20,707 nt of DNA from DATARH01 sp035570495 (GTDB lineage: Bacteria > Pseudomonadota > Alphaproteobacteria > ATCC43930 > CGMCC-115725), in contig DATMLO010000259.1 in assembly GCA_035570495.1 (NCBI GenBank), positions 1 through 20,707 of the forward strand, given 5' to 3'. A program made the translations under genes and the position numbers. Of this stretch, positions 15,159 to 20,707 are shown piece by piece; within the stretch, counting starts at the first letter, position 1; each line of letters begins with the position of its first letter. The notes beneath the pieces were generated by a model, which was not told the origin of the DNA, did no database searches, and saw nothing but the letters and a program-made list of their open reading frames with translations.

Positions 15159-15520
15159 CCCGACGCATCCCGGCGATTTTCGCCTTTGCGGCCGCCGCGC
15201 TTGTTTCTGGAGCGGCGCTCGCTCATGCTTTTCTCGATCACGCCCTCCCCGCCGTCGGCGCGACGGTCGCCCAGGCCCCGACCGAGCTCACGCTGTGGTA
15301 CACGCAGGCGCTCGAGATGGCCTTCACTGGCGTCGAGGTAACGAACGCGACCGGCCAGCGTGTCGACACGGGACAAGCCTCGCTCGACCCGAAAGACCCG
15401 CAGGAGCTGCATGTACCGCTGAAGCCGTTGCAGCCCGGCGAGTACAAGGTCACTTGGCACGCTCTTTCGGTCGACACGCACCGCACGACCGGCGATTTCA
15501 GTTTCACGGTTGGGCGATGA
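15155..15520 (+). CDS. copC: CopC-family periplasmic copper-binding protein
   Basis: 121 aa. The signal peptide ends ALA at residue 23, giving a mature N-terminal His (HAFLDHALPAVGATV). A cupredoxin-like CopC fold follows: TELTLWYTQALEMAFTGVEV (43-62), PLQPGEYKVTWHALSVDTHR (91-110) and TTGDFSFTVG. In characterised CopC proteins high-affinity Cu(II) is held by the N-terminal amine/His1 and a later Asp-x-His; here H24 and D107-T-H109 fit that site. Met-rich Cu(I) loops are absent, so this looks like the Cu(II)-only form. It passes copper in the periplasm, probably to CopD nine bases downstream. It overlaps the upstream barrel gene by ATGA. Confidence 0.93.
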   Translation: MTRRIPAIFAFAAAALVSGAALAHAFLDHALPAVGATVAQAPTELTLWYTQALEMAFTGVEVTNATGQRVDTGQASLDPKDPQELHVPLKPLQPGEYKVTWHALSVDTHRTTGDFSFTVGR

Positions 15521-15529
15521 GAAGCCGCG

Positions 15530-16459
15530 ATGACTGAGGCGTGGATTGCCCTCCGTTTCTTGCATTTCGCCACGGCGATGGCAGCGTTCGGCGTCGGCGC
15601 GTTTCGTGTCTACGCCTTCACCGGATCACCTGGCGCGTCAAGCGATGCGCCCGCGCGCATGGCGCTGGATGCATCGCTCGCCCGGGCGATGCTCGTTGCG
15701 ACGGCCTTGGCTCTGCTGTCGGCGCTGGCGATCGTCCCGTTTGTCGCCAGCGAGATGGCCGGGTCGGCGGCCGCCGCACTCGACCCGGCAACGCTGCATG
15801 CCGCGATGCTCGACACGGATTTCGGCCATGTCTGGTGCTGGCATATGGCGCTCGCCGCGGCGCTGCTGGTGCTGAGCGCATTGCCGCGGCGGCGCTGGCA
15901 GGTCGGGCTGACGACGCTGGCGGCGCTCTCGGTCTTGGCGAGCCTCGGTCTTACCGGCCACGCGGCGATGGATATGGGCGGCGGGACGGCGCACGAGATA
16001 AACCAGATGGCGCATCTGACGGCGGGCGGGTTGTGGCTTGGCGGGCTGCTGCCGCTGGGCGTGCTGCTGCGCCGCGCGGTGCGGCCGGACGGCGCGGCCT
16101 ATGTGCCGCTCGCCCGGATCGCGCTGCCGCATTTCTCGCAGATCGGCTACGCCGCGGTGGCGCTCCTGCTGATTACCGGGACGGTGAACAGCGTGATGCT
16201 GGTCGGCAGCTTCGGCGCGTTCGCGACCTCGCCCTACGGCCGCTTGCTGGCGGTCAAGATCGCGCTGTTCCTCGCGATGGTCGCCCTCGCGATGGTCAAC
16301 CGCTTTCGTCTGCTGCCACGGCTCAACGGCCCCAAGGCCGCGAGCGTCCCATTGCGGGCGCTCGCCCGCTCGGTCCTCGCCGAGCAGGCGCTCGGGCTCG
16401 CGATCCTCGCCGTCGTCGCGGTGCTCGGCACCTGGCCGCCTGCGAACATGGCAATGTAA
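15530..16459 (+). CDS. copD: CopD-family inner-membrane copper transport protein
   Basis: 309 aa, about eight transmembrane helices. Conserved-looking histidines face the periplasmic half: H12 (LRFLHFAT), H100 and H105 (DFGHVWCWHMA), H144 (LTGHAAMDMGGG) and H162 (MAHLTAGGLWLGGLLPLG). The last segment matches the CopD core motif. CopD with CopC is generally tied to copper import to the cytoplasm. ATG 15530 has GAGAAG upstream. The last two codons and the stop lie inside the left arm of the 41-bp palindrome, so the end of copD is part of the next gene's putative operator. Confidence 0.93.
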   Translation: MTEAWIALRFLHFATAMAAFGVGAFRVYAFTGSPGASSDAPARMALDASLARAMLVATALALLSALAIVPFVASEMAGSAAAALDPATLHAAMLDTDFGHVWCWHMALAAALLVLSALPRRRWQVGLTTLAALSVLASLGLTGHAAMDMGGGTAHEINQMAHLTAGGLWLGGLLPLGVLLRRAVRPDGAAYVPLARIALPHFSQIGYAAVALLLITGTVNSVMLVGSFGAFATSPYGRLLAVKIALFLAMVALAMVNRFRLLPRLNGPKAASVPLRALARSVLAEQALGLAILAVVAVLGTWPPANMAM

Positions 16460-16490
16460 TTACGCAAGTCTCTTGCGGAATTACATTGCC
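16450..16490. promoter_or_regulatory. 41-bp near-perfect palindrome, candidate Fur-family operator
   Basis: Two 19-base arms (16450-16468 and 16472-16490) differ at one position and flank a 3-base centre TCT. The arms read GGCAATGTAATTaCGCAAG and its complement. The palindrome covers the copD stop and ends 17 bp before the fur-like ATG. The A/T core GTAATT...AATTAC is reminiscent of alphaproteobacterial Zur/Fur-type boxes and the site lies next to a Fur-family gene, so autoregulation is the simplest reading. A weak promoter (TTGCGG 16474-16479, TAGGGT 16496-16501, 16-bp spacing) would place the right arm over the -35. No U-run follows on either strand, so it is not a classical terminator. Confidence 0.7.
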
Positions 16491-16507
16491 GGCGATAGGG
16501 TCGGAGC

Positions 16508-16912
16508 ATGGCCCGCACCCCCATCGTCTCGACTGCGTTATTGAGCCTGATGCGCGAGCGTCACCACCACGCTTGGACACTCGAAGACCTGCATGCCGGA
16601 CTCGCCGAGCGCGACATCGCGGCGGATTTCTCATCCGTGTTCCGCGCCGCCGAGAAGCTCGCCGCCGCCGGCGACATCCGCAAGCTGACTCTCGAGGACG
16701 GCCGCGCCCGCTTCGAGCTTCGTGACGCACATCACGACCATCTGCACTGCACGCGCTGCGGCGAGCTGGTGCCGGTGCCGTGCCTGCTGGGCCCCGGCAA
16801 TTTCGCCGCGCTCGAGCGCGAGGCCGGGATCGCCATCCTCGACCACCACCTCGTGTTGAGCGGCATCTGCCGCGATTGCCGCGCCAGCCCAGTAGCGGGT
16901 GCGCTGGCATGA
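16508..16912 (+). CDS. Fur-family metal-dependent transcriptional regulator
   Basis: 134 aa. An N-terminal winged helix (about 1-70, with TLEDLHAGLAERD and SSVFRAAEKLAAAGDIRKL) precedes a dimerisation/metal domain. C81-x-x-C84 and C121-x-x-C124 form the structural zinc site. The segment H75-H-D-H-L-H80 and D112-H-H114 supply likely sensory-site ligands. The FSSVFRAAEKL helix corresponds to the DNA-recognition helix (S/TVYR in Fur). Metal specificity (Fe, Zn, Ni or Mn) cannot be set from sequence; the NicO-like and TonB genes downstream suggest Ni, Co or Zn, the CopCD genes upstream suggest copper. AGGG lies seven bases before ATG 16508. The stop overlaps the transporter start (ATGA). Confidence 0.9.
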   Translation: MARTPIVSTALLSLMRERHHHAWTLEDLHAGLAERDIAADFSSVFRAAEKLAAAGDIRKLTLEDGRARFELRDAHHDHLHCTRCGELVPVPCLLGPGNFAALEREAGIAILDHHLVLSGICRDCRASPVAGALA

Positions 16913-17784
16913 ACCTCTGGGAGCCGAGCCACGTCAATCTGACGGTCGACCTCTTGACCGCGTTCCTGCTTGGTCTGGTGCACGGCATCACCCCGGACGA
17001 GCACACCTGGCCGATCACCTTCAGCTACGCGGTCGGCGGCTATTCGACACGACGCGGGCTGCGCGCCGGGCTGATCTTTTCGGCGGCATTCACGGTGCAG
17101 CAGGCGTTCGCGAGCGAGCTCGCCTATCTCGGCCTGACGCGCTGGTTCACCTTCGACGCGTTCGACGGTGTGGTCTACGTCGTTGTCGGCGTCATCATGG
17201 CGACTGCCGGGCTTTACATCACCGGCTCGGGTAGCCTGCCGCATCTGCATCTGCCGGGGTTCGGGCGACTGTCGCACGACCATTCGGCACAGCCGCGCGA
17301 GCTGAAGCCGTGGATGCCGGCGGTGCACGGGTTTATCGCCGGCTGGGGGCTCGATGCGTTCTCGGCGATCATCTACACGACCTTGGCGCCGGCGATGCCG
17401 TCGGCGGCGCTCGGCTGGCTGCCGGGGCTGTTCTTTGGCATCGGGACGCTGATCGTCCAGGCCGCCGCGGGCGCGGCGTTCGGCTTGTGGGCCGCGCGCC
17501 GCAGCTTGCCGCCCGAGGCAATCCGCGAGATCGCACTCATCACCGCGGCGCGCACGCTGACCTGGGGCGGGATCGCCTTCGCGCTGTTCGGGGTCTTCAC
17601 ACTGCTCTTTCCGCGCGCCGCCGATTTCGAGATCGCGACACCGCTTCACATCCACAATCTCGATACGCTGGGTCTGCCGTTCCTCTTGGTCATCTTCACG
17701 GTGCTGGGCGTCGGGGTGACGACGTTTGTCTCGGCGACCCAGGCATGGCGTCGGCGGGTCCTCGCCGAAGAAAGCTCGGCATGA
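16909..17784 (+). CDS. NicO/UreH-like integral membrane metal transporter
   Basis: 291 aa with about six to seven transmembrane helices. Helix 1 holds H25-GITP-D30-E-H32 (LLGLVHGITPDEHTWPITFS), a variant of the HX4DH signature of nickel/cobalt transporters. A second half opens with H140-GFIAGWGLDAFS, suggesting the internal two-fold repeat of this superfamily. The central hydrophilic loop carries H112, H114, H123 and H125 (LPHLHLPGFGRLSHDHS), likely metal contacts. Nickel or cobalt transport is the family inference, but this DEH subtype is less characterised and could carry another metal or act in efflux. It is coupled to the Fur gene (ATGA, 16909) and to the DUF2946-like gene (ATGA, 17781), tying it to the regulon. 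Confidence 0.78.
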   Translation: MNLWEPSHVNLTVDLLTAFLLGLVHGITPDEHTWPITFSYAVGGYSTRRGLRAGLIFSAAFTVQQAFASELAYLGLTRWFTFDAFDGVVYVVVGVIMATAGLYITGSGSLPHLHLPGFGRLSHDHSAQPRELKPWMPAVHGFIAGWGLDAFSAIIYTTLAPAMPSAALGWLPGLFFGIGTLIVQAAAGAAFGLWAARRSLPPEAIREIALITAARTLTWGGIAFALFGVFTLLFPRAADFEIATPLHIHNLDTLGLPFLLVIFTVLGVGVTTFVSATQAWRRRVLAEESSA

Positions 17785-18125
17785 GCCGGCGGGACGGCAT
17801 CGCGAGAGGGGCGGCCATGCGACTCGGCCTCTTCGCGGTGCTATTCCAGGCGATCCTCTTCGGCTGGCACCACCACGATCTCGTCTTCGCCGGGCATCAG
17901 ACCAGCCCGGCCGCCAGCCACCCCAACGCGCCGCCACAACCCGTCGACGACGAAGACGGCTGCGACATCTGTCAGGTTCTGCACCATCTGACAGCGGCCC
18001 CGGCAGACCTCGCTGCCGCTCCGCCATCCTTGGCAATTGCGCCGATCACGATCATCGGCGACGCGGCGTTTTGCGCCCGCGCGCCGGCGCTTGCCTTCTA
18101 CGCCCGAGCCCCTCCCCTCGTCTGA
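17781..18125 (+). CDS. DUF2946-like small Cys/His protein (second copy)
   Basis: 114 aa from ATG 17781. A hydrophobic segment (about 14-29, RLGLFAVLFQAILFGW) is followed by H30-H-H32, a Pro/Ala linker, and C61-D-I-C64-x3-H68-H69, then a C-terminal YARAPPLV. The layout and closing motif match DUF2946, and the gene lies directly before a TonB-dependent receptor, a common setting for this family. It is probably membrane-anchored or exported with the Cys/His cluster in the periplasm, possibly handing metal from the receptor (inference). Start choice: ATG 17781 overlaps the transporter stop; ATG 17817 has a strong GAGAGGGG six bases upstream and removes only 12 residues. Either is plausible. Confidence 0.7.
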   Translation: MSRRDGIARGAAMRLGLFAVLFQAILFGWHHHDLVFAGHQTSPAASHPNAPPQPVDDEDGCDICQVLHHLTAAPADLAAAPPSLAIAPITIIGDAAFCARAPALAFYARAPPLV

Positions 18126-18160
18126 CGCTGTCATCGGTTGACCGACTGAGCCTTTGACCG

Positions 18161-18184
18161 GGCGCGGTGACGTATCGCCGCGCC
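18161..18184 (+). promoter_or_regulatory. GC-rich stem-loop upstream of the TonB-dependent receptor
   Basis: GGCGCGGTG (18161-18169) pairs with CGCCGCGCC (18176-18184) around a 6-base loop, giving nine base pairs with one G-U. It ends 24 bases before the receptor ATG and is not followed by a U-run. It may shield or pause rather than terminate, and could lower receptor expression relative to the upstream genes. No cobalamin or other riboswitch motif is recognisable in 18126-18208. Confidence 0.45.
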
Positions 18185-18208
18185 GCAGCTTCACGATGAG
18201 GAAATCCC

Positions 18209-20431
18209 ATGTCACGCCCCCGCCTCGCGGGCCGGCGCGCGTTGTCCGCGTCGCTCGCCGGATTCTGCCTGTTTTCCATCTCCGCCATCGCCGACGATCA
18301 GACCACTCGGCCGCTCGCTGGAGCCGGCACGCCTTTGCCGCCGCAGACGCTGGGCGCCGATCTCGTGCCGAACACCTCGTTCGATATCGATGTCGTCGCC
18401 AAGCAACTCAACGAGGCGCGCATCAACATCGAACCGAAGATCGGCGCCTCGACCTATACGCTGAGCCAGCCGGCGATCCAGGATTTGCCGAACGGGTCGA
18501 GCACGGCGATCGATGACGCGATCCTGCAAATGCCCGGCGTCGACCAGGACAACGCCGCCAATAGCGGGCTGCACGTGCGCAACGAGCACCTCAACGTGCA
18601 ATACCGCATCGATGGCGTGATCCTCCCTGATGGGGTGAGCTTTTTCGGCCAGGATCTGAGCACGCGTTTTGTCGATTCGATGCAGCTCATCACCGGCGCG
18701 CTGCCGGCTGAATACGGGCTACGCACCGCCGGCATTATCGACATCCAGAGCAAGAGCGGGATGTTCCAGCCGGGCGGCTCGGTGACACTCATGGGCGGCA
18801 GTCACGGTACGGCAAACCCGAGCCTCGAATACGGCACCTCGGTCGACGGGTACAATTTCTATTTCTCGGGCGATTATCTCGACACCAATGAAGGTGTCCA
18901 AAACGTCACCGGCAAATACAACCCGATCCACGATCACAGCGAGCAGACGCACGATTTCGCCTATCTCGAAAAAATCCTCGATCCGAACAACAAGATCAGT
19001 TTCATGGTCGGCGAGTTCAACGCGCAATTCCAGATCCCCAATAATCCCGGCCAGCCGACCTTCCCCGGCATCACGGCGATCAACGGCACGCCGATTTCCG
19101 CCTTCAACTCGGCCAATCTCAACGAGCATCAGACCGAGGGGGCCCAGTTCGGCGCGCTCTCGTTCCTGCATTCGGAAGGGCCGCTCGATTTCCAGGTCTC
19201 GGTAATCTCGAAATACAGCTTCCTCGACTATCACCCGGATCTGCTGGGCGATCTCGCCTTCAATGGCATCGGCGAGACCGCCGAGCGCACGAGCTGGGCC
19301 AACGCGCTGCAAGCCGAAGGCAGCTACCGGCTCAACGAGGACCACACGCTGCGCGTCGGGATTCTCATCAGCGGCGAGCATGTGACATCAAACACCAACG
19401 CCGACGTGCTGGCGCAGACCGGCACCGATGCCTCGGGCAACCCGATCTTCACCACCACCACGACCAACATCATCGACAACACGCAGAAGACGAGTTTCAG
19501 CTACAGCGCCTATTTGCAGGACGAGTGGCGGGCGCTCGACACTGTCACCGTCAATCCCGGGATACGCTACGACGTCGTCAACGGCTACACGACCGGCAGC
19601 CAGTTCAGCCCGCGCCTCAATACGGTGTGGAAAGCGACGCCATCGACCACCGTCCATGCTGGTTACGCGAGCTACTTCACCCCGCCGCCGCAGGAGCTGG
19701 TCGCGACGACCGACCTCGCGCTGTTCGCCAATACGAGCGCCCAGCCGGCGGTCACGCAGGACAGCCCGATCAAGAACGAGCGCGCCCAATACCTCGACGC
19801 CGGCGTGACGCAGGAATGGTTGCCGGGGCTCAAGACCGGCGTCGATCTCTATTACAAATACGCCCGCAACCTGATCGACGAAGGGCAGTTCGGCTCGCCT
19901 GTCGTGCTGACGCCCTTCAACTATCATCTCGGCATCAATCAGGGCGTCGAGCTCACCGCCAATTACACGGCGGGAGATTTCGACTTTTACGGCAATCTGG
20001 CGATCGCCAAGCAGAAGGCGAAGGGGATCAACTCGGCGCAGTTCAACTTCAGCCCGGCGGACCTGGTGTCGGCCGACAGCATGCTGGTCAATACCGACCA
20101 CAGCCAGCTCTACACGGCCTCGGCCGGCGTGGCGTATACCTGGTGGGGCACGCGTTTCGCGGCCGACTTGATCGCCGGCTCGGGCCTGCGCAGCCAGCCC
20201 GCCAACGACACACAATTCAATGGCGAAACGGTGCCGTCTTACGAACAGGTCAACCTGTCGATCACCCATCGCTTCGAGCAGGCGCCGGGCGGCCCGATCA
20301 CCCTGCGCCTCAGTGTCGTCAATTTGCTCGACGAGACTTACCTGCTGCGCAGCCAGACCGGGATCGGCGTCTTTGCCAATCAATACGGTCCGCGGCGTTC
20401 GGTCTTTGCCAGCATCACCAAGGAGTTCTAA
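18209..20431 (+). CDS. TonB-dependent outer-membrane receptor
   Basis: 740 aa. A signal peptide (about 1-28, ending ISAIA) is followed by a plug domain (about 55-185) with AIDDAILQMPGV, LHVRNEHLNVQYRIDGVILP and ITGALPAEYGLRTAGIIDIQ, then a 22-strand-type barrel that ends in the terminal Phe (SITKEF) typical of Bam-assembled proteins. It takes up a scarce ligand, presumably a metal or metal chelate given its neighbours. NPIHDHSEQTH (238-248) in the barrel start is His/Asp-rich, but an IHD..(E/D)Q stretch seems common in this receptor subgroup, so I do not treat it as a metal site. The ATG has GAGGAA upstream and lies 83 bp after the DUF2946-like gene. TonB follows. Confidence 0.95.
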   Translation: MSRPRLAGRRALSASLAGFCLFSISAIADDQTTRPLAGAGTPLPPQTLGADLVPNTSFDIDVVAKQLNEARINIEPKIGASTYTLSQPAIQDLPNGSSTAIDDAILQMPGVDQDNAANSGLHVRNEHLNVQYRIDGVILPDGVSFFGQDLSTRFVDSMQLITGALPAEYGLRTAGIIDIQSKSGMFQPGGSVTLMGGSHGTANPSLEYGTSVDGYNFYFSGDYLDTNEGVQNVTGKYNPIHDHSEQTHDFAYLEKILDPNNKISFMVGEFNAQFQIPNNPGQPTFPGITAINGTPISAFNSANLNEHQTEGAQFGALSFLHSEGPLDFQVSVISKYSFLDYHPDLLGDLAFNGIGETAERTSWANALQAEGSYRLNEDHTLRVGILISGEHVTSNTNADVLAQTGTDASGNPIFTTTTTNIIDNTQKTSFSYSAYLQDEWRALDTVTVNPGIRYDVVNGYTTGSQFSPRLNTVWKATPSTTVHAGYASYFTPPPQELVATTDLALFANTSAQPAVTQDSPIKNERAQYLDAGVTQEWLPGLKTGVDLYYKYARNLIDEGQFGSPVVLTPFNYHLGINQGVELTANYTAGDFDFYGNLAIAKQKAKGINSAQFNFSPADLVSADSMLVNTDHSQLYTASAGVAYTWWGTRFAADLIAGSGLRSQPANDTQFNGETVPSYEQVNLSITHRFEQAPGGPITLRLSVVNLLDETYLLRSQTGIGVFANQYGPRRSVFASITKEF

Positions 20432-20517
20432 GGTGCCGCGCAAGATCGCCGACGCGGCAACCACCGCCGAAGCGGCGCAAGCGGATTTTGGATGAGCGGC
20501 AGGCTGAGGACGCGCGT
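20432..20517 (+). other. Receptor-tonB spacer with a 20-codon ORF
   Basis: This spacer has an open frame GTG at 20433 to TGA at 20495 encoding VPRKIADAATTAEAAQADFG. It has AAGGAG only as far back as the receptor 3' end and no known match. It may be a leader ORF, a relic, or chance. A second tiny frame (ATG 20492, overlapping the first stop as ATGA) ends at 20521, overlapping the tonB TTG. Neither is called as a gene. Confidence 0.3.
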
Positions 20518-20707
20518 TTGAAACTCTCGCTTCCCTTCTCGGCCGCCGCGCATTTCCTGCTGATCGCGCTGCTGTTTCTGTTTCCGCTGATGGCGGTGGC
20601 CCCGCCGCCGCATGTCGATTTGTCGAATGCGGTGTCGGTGGTGTTCGCGCCGCCTCAGCCACCGCCGCCGCCCGCACCGCCGCCGCCACAGATCGTCGAG
20701 CCGCCAC
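20518..20707 (+). CDS. tonB: Energy transducer TonB, N-terminal part (runs off window)
   Basis: The visible 63 residues begin (M)KLSLPFSAAAHFLLIALLF, with one transmembrane helix at about 8-27, then a Pro-rich segment (VVFAPPQPPPPPAPPPPQIV, about 41-60). S8-x3-H12 in the helix matches the Ser/His pair conserved in TonB proteins for contact with ExbB-ExbD. The proline-rich spacer and C-terminal receptor-binding domain continue past the window. The start is TTG with GAGGA (20506-20510) seven bases upstream; no ATG fits. A further in-frame TTG at 20488 is possible. Its position after the receptor suggests a dedicated TonB for this system. An ExbB/ExbD pair may follow. Confidence 0.85.
   Translation, partial: MKLSLPFSAAAHFLLIALLFLFPLMAVAPPPHVDLSNAVSVVFAPPQPPPPPAPPPPQIVEPP

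Noticed and set aside
16450..16490. Palindrome as an intrinsic terminator of copCD
   Set aside because: The stem is strong but no U-run follows on either strand; operator function fits better, though a Rho-independent pause cannot be excluded.
16732..18036. 434-codon open frame antisense to the fur-like, NicO-like and DUF2946-like genes
   Set aside because: Extremely Arg-rich with no motif; three coupled plus-strand genes explain the region.
18446..18958. HDHSEQTH in the TonB receptor (residues 241-248) as a metal-binding site
   Set aside because: A similar IHD...Q stretch appears to be a general feature of this receptor subgroup, so it is weak evidence for metal specificity.
19388..20707. 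439-codon open frame on the minus strand reaching the window edge
   Set aside because: Antisense to the TonB receptor and tonB; Arg/Ala-rich with no recognisable fold.

Overview
The window is GC-rich (about two thirds G+C by eye), densely packed chromosomal DNA. Two gene neighbourhoods point to an alphaproteobacterium: accA / xerD / small membrane ORF // aroK-aroB, and rpmH-rnpA-yidD-yidC-engB-argB. An RHH_4-type ribbon-helix-helix protein and an HpnL-like (hopanoid-associated) membrane protein fit the same group, possibly Rhodospirillales/Acetobacterales. The genus cannot be fixed from the sequence. No tRNA, rRNA, CRISPR array, transposase or phage gene was found.

Left part (1-6417). On the minus strand lie the 5' part of an amidase-signature gene, a membrane sensor histidine kinase whose periplasmic domain carries a c-type haem motif (CVDCH), accA, xerD and an unlisted-size 46-aa single-pass membrane protein whose 3' end overlaps xerD. 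A divergent intergenic region leads to aroK-aroB on the plus strand (ATGA overlap). aroB converges on a small ribbon-helix-helix protein.

Middle (6493-11703). A long minus-strand series, probably one or two transcripts, runs rpmH (GTG start) > rnpA > yidD > yidC > engB > argB > HAD-type pyrimidine 5'-nucleotidase > bolA. A good sigma70-like promoter (TTGACT-N17-TATACA) lies ahead of rpmH. The products cover ribosomal protein L34, RNase P protein, membrane protein insertion, ribosome assembly, arginine synthesis, nucleotide salvage and Fe-S/redox regulation.

Right part (11767-20707), all on the plus strand. A ferritin-like diiron protein overlaps an HpnL-like membrane protein by GTGA. After an intergenic region with nested inverted repeats comes an accessory metal-handling locus: a DUF2946-like Cys/His protein, an orphan secreted beta-rich (probably outer-membrane barrel) protein, CopC, CopD, a Fur-family regulator, a NicO/UreH-like membrane transporter, a second DUF2946-like protein, a TonB-dependent receptor and the start of a TonB protein. 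A 41-bp near-perfect palindrome between copD and the fur-like gene is the obvious candidate operator.

My reading is that 13767-20707+ encodes a TonB-energised transition-metal uptake and delivery system (copper, nickel or cobalt) with its own Fur-type sensor. It covers the outer membrane (receptor, barrel), periplasm (CopC, DUF2946 proteins) and inner membrane (CopD, NicO-like, TonB). The individual families are known. This combination, and the roles of the barrel and the two DUF2946-like proteins, are the part most likely to be undescribed.
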